64,000 nucleotides of DNA, taken from Sphingobacterium arenae (GTDB lineage: Bacteria > Bacteroidota > Bacteroidia > Sphingobacteriales > Sphingobacteriaceae). Positions 37,674-47,194 of this stretch are shown here, piece by piece. The stretch is from assembly GCF_014692505.1 (NCBI RefSeq), contig NZ_JACNYK010000001.1:1125922-1189921 (forward strand), written 5' to 3'. Under the pieces are notes generated by a model. It was given only the letters and a program-made list of their open reading frames with translations. It did not search any database and was not told where the DNA came from. The stretch's first letter is position 1. Each line of letters opens with the position of its first letter. The translations under genes and the position numbers were made by a program.

Positions 37674-38426
37674 ATGTTGGCGAAGCGTATCATTCCTTGT
37701 TTAGATGTAAAGGACGGCCGTACGGTTAAAGGCGTTAATTTTGTCGACCTCCGGGACGCGGGCGATCCGGTCGAACTCGCTTGGCAATATTCGCAACAGG
37801 GAGCCGATGAGCTGGTGTTTTTAGATATTACGGCGACCCATGAAAAGCGAAAAACGACAATCGAGCTGGTCAAAGCGGTCGCACGTCAGGTCAATATTCC
37901 TTTTACCATAGGTGGAGGAATTAATGAGCTGAAGGACGCGGAAGTGTTGCTCCATGCAGGTGCAGACAAGATTTCGATTAATTCTGCGGCGGTACGCAAT
38001 CCGAAATTGATTGACGAGCTTGCCCGTTCATTTGGGCGGCAGTTTGTCGTCGTAGCGGTAGATACCCGTGCCGTTGACGGAAAGAACTTTGTTTACCTAC
38101 GTGGCGGACGGGATAAGACGGAAATACAAACGGAAGATTGGGTCAAAGAAGCGGAGCAACGTGGCGCGGGAGAGATTTTGTTGACGTCGATGGACCATGA
38201 CGGAACAAAGAACGGTTTCGATAACATGTTTTTGAAGAAGATTAACGAAAGTATACATATTCCCTTGATCGCTTCCGGTGGAGCAGGCCAGCAACAGCAT
38301 TTTGTGGACGTGTTTCAACAGACGAATGTAGATGCAGCTTTAGCCGCTTCGGTATTTCATTATGGAGAGATTTTGATTCCGGAGCTAAAAGAAACATTGC
38401 GCACGAACGGGATTGTGGTAAGGTAA
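37674..38426 (+). CDS. hisF: imidazole glycerol phosphate synthase cyclase subunit
   Basis: A 250-aa (beta/alpha)8 enzyme: [20 protein letters not shown] with catalytic Asp, [35 protein letters not shown] with the second catalytic Asp, and ASGGAG. Together with HisH it makes imidazole glycerol phosphate and AICAR. hisIE follows by 17 bases. Confidence 0.97.
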   Translation: MLAKRIIPCLDVKDGRTVKGVNFVDLRDAGDPVELAWQYSQQGADELVFLDITATHEKRKTTIELVKAVARQVNIPFTIGGGINELKDAEVLLHAGADKISINSAAVRNPKLIDELARSFGRQFVVVAVDTRAVDGKNFVYLRGGRDKTEIQTEDWVKEAEQRGAGEILLTSMDHDGTKNGFDNMFLKKINESIHIPLIASGGAGQQQHFVDVFQQTNVDAALAASVFHYGEILIPELKETLRTNGIVVR

Positions 38427-38443
38427 ATACTAAATAGATTAAG

Positions 38444-39028
38444 ATGTTAGATTTCGCAAAAGGAGACGGTTTAATTCCCGTTGTTATACAGGATAACCAG
38501 ACACTGGAAGTACTGATGTTGGGTTACATGAATGAGGAAGCATGGACCAAAACCCAACAGGAGAAGCGTGTAACCTTTTACTCGCGAAGTAAAAATAGAT
38601 TGTGGACAAAAGGAGAGGAAAGTGGTCATTTTTTGGAGATGATTTCATTCCATATAGATTGTGATCAAGATACCTTGTTAATAAAAGTCCAGCCGGCAGG
38701 ACCAACTTGTCATACAGGTGCCCGTAGCTGCTTCCAGACAGAATATAATCAGAATTTTCTGTTGCAGTTGGAGCGTATCGTTCAACAACGTTACGAGGTA
38801 CCAACGGAAGAATCCTATGTCAATAAATTACGGCAGCGCGGATTGAATAAAATTGCACAAAAAGTAGGGGAGGAGGCTGTAGAGACCGTTATCGCCGCAT
38901 TGGCCGAGTCAGAGCACGATTTCATTAACGAATCCTCCGATTTGCTTTTTCATCTTTTGGTGTTGCTTCGCGAAAAAGAATTAAATTTACAAACGATTGC
39001 CAAAAACTTGGAGAGTAGGCATCAATAA
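38444..39028 (+). CDS. hisI: bifunctional phosphoribosyl-AMP cyclohydrolase / phosphoribosyl-ATP pyrophosphatase
   Basis: The 194-aa HisIE fusion. Residues 1-110 are HisI (VLMLGYMNEEAW, VTFYSRSKNRLWTKGE, DCDQDTLLIKVQPAGPTCHTGARSCF with the zinc and magnesium ligands). Residues 110-194 are the HisE pyrophosphatase (KLRQRGLNKIAQKVGEEAVE, NESSDLLFHLLVLL). Steps 2 and 3 of the pathway. It is the last his gene; the WD40 gene starts 16 bases later. Confidence 0.96.
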   Translation: MLDFAKGDGLIPVVIQDNQTLEVLMLGYMNEEAWTKTQQEKRVTFYSRSKNRLWTKGEESGHFLEMISFHIDCDQDTLLIKVQPAGPTCHTGARSCFQTEYNQNFLLQLERIVQQRYEVPTEESYVNKLRQRGLNKIAQKVGEEAVETVIAALAESEHDFINESSDLLFHLLVLLREKELNLQTIAKNLESRHQ

Positions 39029-39044
39029 AAGGGGAGACGACATT

Positions 39045-39959
39045 ATGCTTACGATTGATGTTTCTTTATCTACTACACTTGCAGGCCATCAAAATCCTAT
39101 TTTTGCGATATCCCGCGGGATGGATTCGACAACTATTTTTACAGGAGGAAATGATAAAGGTGTCGTCGAATGGGATTTGACGGATGGAAAATTCAAACGT
39201 ATTTTGTGCGCTGTTCCAGCATCTGTGTATGTACTCTATCCATTGGAAGAGGAGGGGATTCTCATTGTTGGTTTGCGTAACGGTGAAGTATGGTTTGTAG
39301 ACGTAGAAAAGCAGGCGCTCATCCGTAAAACACAGACGGATAAAGGCGCTGTTTTTGCAATCAATGTGTTTCCAGAAAAAAGAGAAGTCATTGCTACCGG
39401 AGAAGAGGGTTTTGCCTACGTATGGTCGTTGGACACTTATGCCTTGTTGTATAGGTTTCCGATAGCGGATACGACGGTGCGCGTTATTGAACCGTATTCG
39501 AATATGAAGCAGGTAGCTTTTGGTGATAAAAATGGGTTTGTACATTTATATGATATAACGGATTTTCGGGAGATAGCCAAACAACAGATACATAGTTTGC
39601 CGGTTACGGCATTGGCCGCTACGGATACAAGTCTACTTACTGGGGGAAGAGATGCAAAGCTGGTTCGCGTGGCTCAAAGTGATTTATCGATCCTTCAATC
39701 TATAACGCCACATATGTTTACCGTATACGCTATACTTCCACACCCTAATTTACCCATTATAGCCACTATCAGTCGGGACAAGTCTATTAAAATATGGGAT
39801 GCCCTATCGTTATCTTTACTTAAAAATATAAGTATAGAGCGTGGTTATGATGCTCATCGCTTGTCTATCAATACCGCCACCTGGGTAGGTAACCAGTTGA
39901 TTACCGCAGGTGACGATAAACTGATCAAAATATGGGATGTCTCCGCTGAAGAGAATTAA
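39045..39959 (+). CDS. WD40-repeat protein
   Basis: A 304-aa protein with about seven WD40-type blades: TTLAGHQNPIFAIS, TIFTGGNDKGVVEWDL, VIATGEEGFAYVWSL, IIATISRDKSIKIWDA and LITAGDDKLIKIWDV are the clearest. It would form one beta-propeller and has no signal peptide, so it is a cytoplasmic scaffold or binding protein of unknown partner. The start is the ATG at 39045, since an earlier in-frame ATG (38997) lies inside hisIE. It is probably cotranscribed with the his genes. The stop is 5 bases from the end of the convergent ruvA. Confidence 0.85.
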   Translation: MLTIDVSLSTTLAGHQNPIFAISRGMDSTTIFTGGNDKGVVEWDLTDGKFKRILCAVPASVYVLYPLEEEGILIVGLRNGEVWFVDVEKQALIRKTQTDKGAVFAINVFPEKREVIATGEEGFAYVWSLDTYALLYRFPIADTTVRVIEPYSNMKQVAFGDKNGFVHLYDITDFREIAKQQIHSLPVTALAATDTSLLTGGRDAKLVRVAQSDLSILQSITPHMFTVYAILPHPNLPIIATISRDKSIKIWDALSLSLLKNISIERGYDAHRLSINTATWVGNQLITAGDDKLIKIWDVSAEEN

Positions 39960-39964
39960 TCTTC

Positions 39965-40549
39965 TTACAAACGCTTTAATGCCGCTTTAATAAGTTGCTC
40001 CACCGTTTGCTCCGGATCGCTCGTCACCAAACTGTTTAATACTTTTTCCGCCTGTGGTTTACCAAAACCGAGCATGAGTAAAGCGCTAAGTGCCTCTTCG
40101 GGTACCGACTGTTTGGTAATCGGAAGTGGGATGAGGGCATCCGGACCTTGTTTTTTTAGCTTATCTTGTAGTTCCAAAATGACGCGTTGTGCCGATTTGG
40201 GACCTATTCCCTTTATTTTCTGCATTACTTGTACTTGCCCATTAATAATAGCATGCTGGATTTCCTCCGGTGTAATCGAAGAAAGCATCATACGTCCCGT
40301 GTTCGGGCCAATTCCGGATACCGAAATCAAGTGGTTGAATAGTTGGCGTTCTCCCTCTGTTGCAAAACCGTATAACGTCTGCGAATCCTCGCGAACCTGG
40401 AATGAAATGTAAAGTTTACTTTGCTCCTGATCTTTAATCTGGCTATAAGTAGTCAGCGAAATATGAATGTAATAGCCAATCCCGCCCACATCAAGGATGA
40501 CGTGGGTAGGGGCTTTGAATACCAATTTTCCGTTAAAATAATCGTACAT
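39965..40549 (-). CDS. ruvA: Holliday junction branch migration subunit RuvA
   Basis: A 194-aa protein: an N-terminal OB fold (MYDYFNGKLVFKAPTHVILDV), two helix-hairpin-helix motifs (SGIGPNTGRMML and KGIGPKSAQRVILELQDKL) and a C-terminal UBA-like domain (EEALSALLMLGF) for contact with RuvB. It binds four-way junctions as a tetramer. It starts 2 bases after the maeB stop, so the two genes are probably cotranscribed. ruvB is not nearby. Confidence 0.97.
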   Translation of the reverse strand: MYDYFNGKLVFKAPTHVILDVGGIGYYIHISLTTYSQIKDQEQSKLYISFQVREDSQTLYGFATEGERQLFNHLISVSGIGPNTGRMMLSSITPEEIQHAIINGQVQVMQKIKGIGPKSAQRVILELQDKLKKQGPDALIPLPITKQSVPEEALSALLMLGFGKPQAEKVLNSLVTSDPEQTVEQLIKAALKRL

Positions 40550-40551
40550 AA

Positions 40552-42828
40552 TTATCCTCTTTTTTCATGTTCCTGCACATCGACTACGGCAATAGTGACC
40601 ATATTGACAATCTCCCGGACGGAACTATCTAACTGCAATACATGCACGGGTTTGTTCATCCCCAGTAAAATTGGCCCTAAAGCTTCTGCATCTCCGGCTT
40701 CCTGTAAAAGTTTGTAGGCAATATTACCCGACTCTAAATTAGGGAATACCAACGTATTTGCGGCTCCGCCGTTTAAGGTGCTAAAAGGAAAATTTGACTG
40801 TAATAGATTACTATTTAAGGCGAAGTTAGCTTGAATATCACCATCGGCGATAATATGTGGTGCTTTCTCTCTCAATATTTTTGCAGCTTCCCGGACTTTC
40901 ACGGCAGTTCGACCGTCGTTGGAGCCAAAGTTGGAATAGGACAGCAAAGCGGTACGGGGAGTGATATTAAATCGTCTGACTGCCTCATCCAATAAGATCG
41001 TAATATCTGCTAGTTCATCTGCTGTTGGGTCTGCATTTACCGTGGTGTCTCCAAAGAAAAGTGGCCCCTTAGAGGTCAACATAATGTACATTCCGGCAAC
41101 ACGGCTATTGGGTTTCGCGCCGATAACTTGCAACGCCGGACGTATCGTGGTTGCGTAATTTCGGGTTAATCCCGAAATAAGCGTATCTGCTTCACCAAAC
41201 TGCACCATACTCGCGGCAAAGTAATTGCGATTGGTGGATATTAATTTGATAGCCTCGTTCTCGGTCATACCGCGGCGTTGCCTTTTGCTGTAGAGATGTT
41301 GGGTAAACTTGTTAAAGCGTTCGGAGTCTTTTTCTTCGACGGGATTAATGATTTCTACATCCCCCAGTTCAAAGTCATATTCCTGTATCAAGCGTTGAAT
41401 TTTCTCTTTATCACCCAGTAGGATCGGAAATGCAATCCCTTCTTCTTTAACAATTTGTGCTGCACGAAGCGTTTTGTAATTATCTGCTTCAGCAAAGACG
41501 ACACGTTTTGGATTTTTCTTAGCCCTACTGGTTAAATTACGGATAATCCGGTCGTCTTTGCCCAAACGCTTACGCAAATCATCTTTATACTGTTCCCAAT
41601 CTGAGATTTCTATTCTGGATACCCCCGAGGCAATTGCCGCTTTTGCCACCGCTACCGACACCTCTGTAATTAGACGCGGATCCGTTGGCTTGGGAATAAT
41701 GTACTCTGGACCAAACCTTAAATTGTTCGTGTCGTAAGCTTGATTAACCTCTTCCGGCACAGGTTGCTTTGCCAATGCAGCTATGGCTTGAACTGCAGCG
41801 ATTTTCATTTCTTCGTTAATGCTTGTCGCGCGGACATCCAGTGCACCTCTAAAGATGTACGGAAATCCCAACACATTGTTGACTTGATTCGGGTAATCCG
41901 AACGACCAGTACCCATAATGACATCGTCGCGTGTTTCTACCGCTAGATCATAGGCGATTTCTGGATTAGGATTTGCCATGGCCAATACGATTGGTCGTGG
42001 GGCCATAGAAAGCAGCATTTCTGGCGTTAATACGTCTGCCGCAGAAAGTCCAATGAAAACATCGGCACCCTTGACAGCGTCCGCTAACGTGTGAATATCC
42101 TGATTGGTCGCCCATTCGGCTTTCGTCGTACTTAGGTTTTCTCTGTCTTTACGTATCACGCCTTGACTATCCAACATGACAATATTTTCCTTGGATGCTC
42201 CGACTGCAACATACATCGCTGTACAGGAAATAGCGGCTGCTCCGGCCCCGTTTACAACGATTTTGACTCGACTGATATCTTTATCTATTAGTTCACAAGC
42301 GTTGATTAACGCTGCGCCCGAAATAATAGCTGTCCCGTGTTGATCATCATGCATAACCGGGATGTTCATTTCCTTTTTTAGACGCTGCTCAATTTCAAAA
42401 CATTCGGGCGCTTTGATATCTTCGAGGTTTACACCTCCGAAAGTTGGTTCGAGTGCTTTCACGATCTGGACAAATTCATCGACATTCTTGGTGTCCAGCT
42501 CAATGTCAAATACGTCGATATCTGCGAATATTTTGAATAACAATCCTTTTCCTTCCATAACGGGTTTGCCTGCCTGTGCACCAATATCCCCTAATCCCAA
42601 TACGGCGGTACCGTTACTGATAACGGCCACTAAATTTCCTTTAGATGTATATTTATACGCATCTTCACTGTTTTCAGCAATTGCCAAGCAGGGTTCTGCT
42701 ACGCCCGGCGAATATGCTAATGATAAATCGCGTTGGGAATTATGCGGTTTTGTTGGAACGACTTCGATTTTTCCGGGTCTTCCCTTGGAATGGTAGTCTA
42801 AAGCGTCTTTTTTTCTGTTGATACTCAT
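40552..42828 (-). CDS. maeB: NADP-dependent malic enzyme with phosphotransacetylase-like domain
   Basis: A 758-aa MaeB. Residues 1-420 are the malic enzyme ([55 protein letters not shown]), decarboxylating malate to pyruvate with NADP+. The C-terminal 320 residues are a phosphate acetyltransferase-like domain ([29 protein letters not shown]) thought to bind acetyl-CoA as a regulator. The start at 42828 ([16 protein letters not shown]) is chosen; an upstream ATG at 42852 would add 8 residues. Confidence 0.95.
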   Translation of the reverse strand: MSINRKKDALDYHSKGRPGKIEVVPTKPHNSQRDLSLAYSPGVAEPCLAIAENSEDAYKYTSKGNLVAVISNGTAVLGLGDIGAQAGKPVMEGKGLLFKIFADIDVFDIELDTKNVDEFVQIVKALEPTFGGVNLEDIKAPECFEIEQRLKKEMNIPVMHDDQHGTAIISGAALINACELIDKDISRVKIVVNGAGAAAISCTAMYVAVGASKENIVMLDSQGVIRKDRENLSTTKAEWATNQDIHTLADAVKGADVFIGLSAADVLTPEMLLSMAPRPIVLAMANPNPEIAYDLAVETRDDVIMGTGRSDYPNQVNNVLGFPYIFRGALDVRATSINEEMKIAAVQAIAALAKQPVPEEVNQAYDTNNLRFGPEYIIPKPTDPRLITEVSVAVAKAAIASGVSRIEISDWEQYKDDLRKRLGKDDRIIRNLTSRAKKNPKRVVFAEADNYKTLRAAQIVKEEGIAFPILLGDKEKIQRLIQEYDFELGDVEIINPVEEKDSERFNKFTQHLYSKRQRRGMTENEAIKLISTNRNYFAASMVQFGEADTLISGLTRNYATTIRPALQVIGAKPNSRVAGMYIMLTSKGPLFFGDTTVNADPTADELADITILLDEAVRRFNITPRTALLSYSNFGSNDGRTAVKVREAAKILREKAPHIIADGDIQANFALNSNLLQSNFPFSTLNGGAANTLVFPNLESGNIAYKLLQEAGDAEALGPILLGMNKPVHVLQLDSSVREIVNMVTIAVVDVQEHEKRG

Positions 42829-42904
42829 TTGTGTTAAGTAAATTATCGACATTTCTGTAGTTACAAATCTAAAACTTCAAAAGAAGATTAGCTAATTTTT
42901 GATC

Positions 42905-44335
42905 TTATTTAAGACTGTTCAAGAGCTTAAACATTTCTTGCCGCATAGCCGAAGTACTTCCTGTATAGTTATTTACCAAGAGCGAAAAAGTAACCGGCGT
43001 ACCTGTTTTATGACGATGGAAACCTGTGTATCCTAGGACGCCGCCGATAGTACCACTTTTCATGGTCATGCCATTGATCTCGGGCAGGCTTTTTTGAAAA
43101 TCGGTAAACCAAGGCCGACTTTGTGCATAATGCATGATTTTCGCCATGGCCAACGTGGTGACCCGGTTTTGAGGTGAAAGGCCGGAACCATCTTGAATGT
43201 TCAGCTCGCTATTCGGTATACGCAGTTTTTGTTCCCAATACTTGCCTAGCAACGAGACTGCCTTCTGGGTCGTAGATTCGTTATGGCTTATGATACCAAA
43301 ACTTTTGAGCATGGCTTCTCCATAGAGATTGACACTTTTTTGATTGAACCAATATATGATATCCTTCAATAAAGGCGACCGGTGGACGTCCAGTTCCTGT
43401 CTTTGACTTTGCAGTCTCTTCCCTTTATTCAATAGTCGTTTCCCTGTAGTTGGTATGCTATCTACGAGAATACCCGCTTCGGATAATGAGGTTGTTAATT
43501 GTTGCGCTAATTCCAACGCTGGATCCGGCACCGCTATTTCGATAACCTTCTTAAGATCCCTCCCGTAAGTGCCACGTAAATATATTATATCGGAGTACGG
43601 TGCGGAATAGGCATAGACATTGTCTCCAGAGCCGTTTCCTCCTGTGATAACCTCGTTGATTAACGTGATTCCGGTCAGTGGCGTCGTTGTGGAGGAAAGT
43701 GTGACAGGTTGTCCTATGACGCTGGGAGAGAACGTGATGCCCGTTTTGTTCTCGCGCCAATTCAATCCCGAAATACCGGCACCGTAATAGTTTCCTATAT
43801 CGACCCAGTTCCACGTGGGTGGAACATCGTTGCCATTCAGATACAGATCGTCGCCTATCACACTTCCATTGATATGGTTGATGCCGGCATTTTGAATCGT
43901 ATATACCCACTTGTTTAGTATAGTTTCCGCTTTGGTGTCGGTATAGCGATCACTTCCTAGTGTAGGATCGCCAGAACCGATGACGAGGATGTCACCATGA
44001 AGCACACCCAAACTGTCGATTTCACCTACATAGGCTAACTTGGTTTGATAGGTATAATTGGGGCCTAATATATCCAAAGCCGTGATGGATGTGATAACCT
44101 TCATCGTTGATGCAGTAGGCAGGCCGATAGACGCATTGTTTGTAAAAATGGGCTGGCCGGTTTTACCGTCCAGCACCGTTAGGGATGCAATACCATTGAC
44201 AAGTTTTCCGCTATTTAAGAATTGTTGATAAGCATGATCAATATTATTCTTCAATGACTGCGCATAGCTTGCACGCATGGATAGCAACAATACTGTCACT
44301 AGACAAGTTATGGAGTAAATTGTTTTTTTTGCCAT
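42905..44335 (-). CDS. dacB: D-Ala-D-Ala carboxypeptidase/endopeptidase (PBP4 family)
   Basis: A 476-aa S13 penicillin-binding protein with signal peptide (cleavage after SYAQ). The nucleophile is in SxxK: STMK, Ser76-Lys79. The second motif is DGSGLSPQN and the third is KSGT (MKSGTIGGVLGY) near the end. The insert between the first two motifs matches the large S13 domain. It trims and cleaves cross-linked peptides in the periplasm. The length is typical. It is divergent from the aminopeptidase gene across about 290 bases. Confidence 0.95.
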   Translation of the reverse strand: MAKKTIYSITCLVTVLLLSMRASYAQSLKNNIDHAYQQFLNSGKLVNGIASLTVLDGKTGQPIFTNNASIGLPTASTMKVITSITALDILGPNYTYQTKLAYVGEIDSLGVLHGDILVIGSGDPTLGSDRYTDTKAETILNKWVYTIQNAGINHINGSVIGDDLYLNGNDVPPTWNWVDIGNYYGAGISGLNWRENKTGITFSPSVIGQPVTLSSTTTPLTGITLINEVITGGNGSGDNVYAYSAPYSDIIYLRGTYGRDLKKVIEIAVPDPALELAQQLTTSLSEAGILVDSIPTTGKRLLNKGKRLQSQRQELDVHRSPLLKDIIYWFNQKSVNLYGEAMLKSFGIISHNESTTQKAVSLLGKYWEQKLRIPNSELNIQDGSGLSPQNRVTTLAMAKIMHYAQSRPWFTDFQKSLPEINGMTMKSGTIGGVLGYTGFHRHKTGTPVTFSLLVNNYTGSTSAMRQEMFKLLNSLK

Positions 44336-44369
44336 ATTCTTTATATGTAGTTGTACAAACTTTTTTTAT

Positions 44370-44590
44370 GTTTTTTTTCCGAAAAAAGAACCAAAAACCT
44401 AGCCACTTTAAAATTTGATGCGTCCCACTACCCCGCACTTTTCCTGCATAGAGAATAGTTTACATGTGGCATTTACGGGTTAAAGAGGGTTCATACAATT
44501 GCACCATCCTTCCTTAACCGCTAAGGTCGCCTCAAATATTTAAAGAAAACCTTCCTTTTCTATTATCTTTTTGCAAAGAAAAAAGAATAA
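44370..44590. repeat. possible diverged relative of the structured repeat
   Basis: The stretch opens with GTTTTTTTTC/GAAAAAAGAAC and then CCAAAAACCTAGCCACTTT, resembling the R2/R3 opening hairpin and its CAAAAAGCTCGTCGCTT follow-up. AAATTTGATGCGTCC and GGTCGCCTCAAAT resemble the repeat's GGATGCGACCTC block. Hairpin C is not found. If related it is badly degraded. Otherwise this 288-bp gap between dacB and the aminopeptidase gene holds nothing recognisable except their promoters. Confidence 0.35.
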
Positions 44591-44623
44591 ATTAACTTGC
44601 GCGAATACTAGAATTGATTTAAT

Positions 44624-46399
44624 ATGACGCATATAGAACGTTTAGACGCTATTAGGAGAGAGATGAAATCACAGGGGATTGATGCCTATATCATTCCGTC
44701 GTCAGACCCCCATATCAGTGAATATCTGCCAGAGCGTTACAAGTGTATTGCATGGGCTTCGGGTTTTACCGGGTCGGCTGGCACATTAGCCATTACTGCC
44801 GATTTTGCGGGCTTATGGACAGATGCAAGATATTTTGTGCAAGCGAAAGAACAGTTGGAGGGAACGGGCTTCGAACTCGTGAAGTTGAAAACGCAAGGTG
44901 CGGCGGAATATGCAGCTTGGCTGGCAGAACAACTTCCCACCGGCAGCAAAGTGGCATTCGACGGTAATTTAGCATCCTTAGCCGTGGCGCAGACAGTTAA
45001 AGATATCCTCTTGCCGTTAGATATAGTAGTGGACGGGCATGTGGATATTTTGGATACGATCTGGAGCAATAGGCCGACGCTACCTACATCTCCCGCATTT
45101 CTGTTGGACGAGTCTACTACAGGAGAAGATACAGTTAGCAAATTAAACCGCGTTCGTGAAAAAATGAAAGCAAAACGTGTTTCTGCACATTTGATTTCAT
45201 CGTTAGATGATTTAGCGTGGTTATTAAATATTCGGGGGAACGATGTACCGTGCAATCCGGTGGTTTTGGGATTCGTGCTGCTGGCAGGAAATGAAATCAC
45301 CCTGTTTATCGATCCTAATAAATTAGCTGATGCGGATAAAGCGAGCTTGGAGCAGGCGGCTGTACAGATAAGGCCCTATGCGGAAGCTTATTCTGTGGTT
45401 TCATCGTTGGAAGCTGATACGATCTTGCTAGACCCCAAACGAACCTGCTTTGCGATGTATGACGCCGTTCCTACATCAACTAAAATAATAGAGGATCTTA
45501 ATCCGTCTACAATGATGAAAGCGGTAAAGAATCAGGTCGAAGCAGCACATACACGAAATGTGATGATTAAAGATGGTGTGGCGATGACCCGTTTTTTTAG
45601 GTGGTTAGAGCAACAGGTGCAACACGGGACGCTGACTGAAATTTCGATTGCAGATAAGTTGCAACATATACGTGCCGAGGGAGAAAATTTCGTTGATATT
45701 TCGTTTGATACGATTGCCGGTTATAGGGCGCATGGCGCATTACCACATTATAAGGCCACCGAAACAAGTAACGCGACTTTGAAATTAGAAGGCTTATTGT
45801 TGGTGGATTCGGGCGGACAATATAAAGATGGTACAACGGACATTACCCGTGTGGTATCATTGGGCCATATCACCAAGGAGGAGAAAATGGACTATACCTT
45901 TGTATTGAAAGCTTTAATCGAAGGGTCTATTGCTGTATTTCCGAAAGGTACCCGCGGCTACCAAATCGATGCCATTACACGGCGACCGCTATGGGAACAA
46001 TTGCGTAATTATGGGCATGGTACAGGGCATGGCGTTGGTTTCTTCCTTAACGTACATGAAGGCCCACATGTATTTAATCCGTCGAATGTTGATATTCCGA
46101 TAGAAAAAGGGATGATTTCTTCTATCGAACCTGGACTGTATCGAGAGGGAGAATATGGTATTCGTATCGAGAATCTAGTATTGAGCCAAGATCTTGCTTC
46201 GAATCAATTTGGCGATTTTATGGATTTTGAGACATTAACGATCTGTTATATCGCGACGGATCTGGTTGATAAATCGTTGTTGGACGATAGGCATGTGCAA
46301 TGGTTGAATGGATATAACGCTTGGGTGTTTGAAAAGCTATCTCCCCATTTAAGCGGTGAGGAGGCAGCGTGGCTGAAGGATAAGACGGAAGCGATATAA
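44624..46399 (+). CDS. Xaa-Pro aminopeptidase (M24B family)
   Basis: A 591-aa cytoplasmic metallopeptidase of the three-domain type. Residues 1-310 hold two creatinase-like N-terminal domains (SDPHISEYLPERYKCIAW, GLWTDARYFVQAKEQL, DLAWLLNIRGNDVPCNPV). The catalytic C-terminal pita-bread fold has the five dimetal ligands in LLVDSGGQYKDGTTDITR, YGHGTGHGVGFFLNVHEG, SSIEPGLYREGEYGIRIENL. It removes N-terminal residues before proline. The length fits the long form similar to mammalian XPNPEP1. A terminator follows. Confidence 0.94.
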   Translation: MTHIERLDAIRREMKSQGIDAYIIPSSDPHISEYLPERYKCIAWASGFTGSAGTLAITADFAGLWTDARYFVQAKEQLEGTGFELVKLKTQGAAEYAAWLAEQLPTGSKVAFDGNLASLAVAQTVKDILLPLDIVVDGHVDILDTIWSNRPTLPTSPAFLLDESTTGEDTVSKLNRVREKMKAKRVSAHLISSLDDLAWLLNIRGNDVPCNPVVLGFVLLAGNEITLFIDPNKLADADKASLEQAAVQIRPYAEAYSVVSSLEADTILLDPKRTCFAMYDAVPTSTKIIEDLNPSTMMKAVKNQVEAAHTRNVMIKDGVAMTRFFRWLEQQVQHGTLTEISIADKLQHIRAEGENFVDISFDTIAGYRAHGALPHYKATETSNATLKLEGLLLVDSGGQYKDGTTDITRVVSLGHITKEEKMDYTFVLKALIEGSIAVFPKGTRGYQIDAITRRPLWEQLRNYGHGTGHGVGFFLNVHEGPHVFNPSNVDIPIEKGMISSIEPGLYREGEYGIRIENLVLSQDLASNQFGDFMDFETLTICYIATDLVDKSLLDDRHVQWLNGYNAWVFEKLSPHLSGEEAAWLKDKTEAI

Positions 46400-46424
46400 T
46401 TCGTGTTGTACATTAAATAAGTAA

Positions 46425-46447
46425 AGGGCAATCATTGCGATTGCCCT
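46425..46447 (+). terminator. intrinsic terminator after the aminopeptidase gene
   Basis: AGGGCAATC-ATTGC-GATTGCCCT forms a perfect 9-bp stem followed by ATTTTGT, 26 bases after the stop. Confidence 0.8.
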
Positions 46448-46464
46448 ATTTTGTAGTTTCAATT

Positions 46465-46651
46465 TTATTTGGAATGGTTGTTCAGCGTAAAAGCTGCAAT
46501 TATTCCCGCCGGATTTAATGTTTCGCTGTTGCGTAAATAGGTATACATTCCATCTTTGACCTGCATGTGGCCCCTCGCGGTTTTCCCGTTGCCCCGTAAT
46601 ACCCACATTTCCAATCTGGCCTCTCAAATAGCCATTATCAATTACTGCCAT
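46465..46651 (-). pseudogene. possible frameshifted small gene remnant
   Basis: On the minus strand an ATG at 46651 reads MAVIDNGYLRGQIGN, which looks like the N-terminus of small Bacteroidota proteins of the DUF6266-like kind, but the frame then becomes unlike protein. A second frame, entered at an overlapping ATG (46608), reads MWVLRGNGKTARGHMQVKD and on to a stop at 46465 in a protein-like composition (47 aa). One frameshift near 46608 would join them into a 62-aa product. It may be a decayed gene, two overlapping small ORFs, or chance. Confidence 0.3.
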
Positions 46652-47149
46652 ATTCCAAATCTATTATTTTATGTTGTTGAAAAACAGGTTTTTGTGAATT
46701 TTTGTGAAAATGCAAATAGTGAAGGACAGCGCATTTTGAATTTCATAATCGTCGGTCCTTCACGATTATGAAAATGATAATAGATTGGTGCGACGCGTCG
46801 CTAATGCTGTACCTATGATATACCCATGCTTTGCTAATACCAGTAGCTGTATGCAGGGTACAACCACCGTAAAAGGAACTTGTCAACGATATAGACTCGG
46901 ACTCAACATGGAGAGAACATGGACTCACGCCGGACACACCTACTGCGAGGGGTAGATGATTATTAGGTCATCTGTGAGGGGTTGTCGGTATACCGGGGCG
47001 TGAGCTATTACATAGATTTATTTACTGATCGCTTTGCTAAAAATTCTCCTAACGCTGGCCGATTTTCTACTCAATGGTTTAGATAAATATAATTAACGTA
47101 TAGAAAAAATGTATAAAAAATTTCATTATTCAAACTTTATGTGTATTTT
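46652..47149. other. long non-coding stretch with hairpins
   Basis: About 500 bases without a credible gene. It holds two TTTTTGTGA direct repeats near 46690-46707, a set of competing inverted repeats at 46719-46773 and a promoter-like AT-rich end. Between 46790 and 47010 composition is less AT-rich, and no known RNA (tmRNA, SRP, RNase P, 6S) could be matched by its signature. Confidence 0.5.
46719..46773. other. mutually exclusive stem-loops
   Basis: TTTCATAATCGT (46741-46752) pairs perfectly with ACGATTATGAAA (46762-46773) over a 9-nt loop. GTGAAGGAC (46719-46727) pairs perfectly with GTCCTTCAC (46755-46763), which overlaps that loop and the second arm. The two stems cannot both form fully, as in an attenuator or a DNA cruciform site. 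No gene starts immediately beside it. Confidence 0.55.
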
Positions 47150-47170
47150 TTGTATAGAAAAACTATACAA
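47150..47170. promoter_or_regulatory. palindromic operator-like site before the HEPN-like gene
   Basis: TTGTATAG-AAAAA-CTATACAA is a perfect 8-bp inverted repeat 24 bases before the ATG at 47195. A related half site, GTATAGAAAAAATGTATA, lies at 47098-47115. TATTTTTTG just before it (47144-47152) may be a -7 element. The arrangement suits a dimeric repressor binding over the promoter. Confidence 0.5.
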
Positions 47171-47194
47171 TTAATTATTTTAATAAATCAGATT

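Noticed and set aside
46743..46937. 64-aa minus-strand ORF in the island's non-coding stretch
   Set aside because: It spans the 12-bp hairpin, and its composition is not protein-like.
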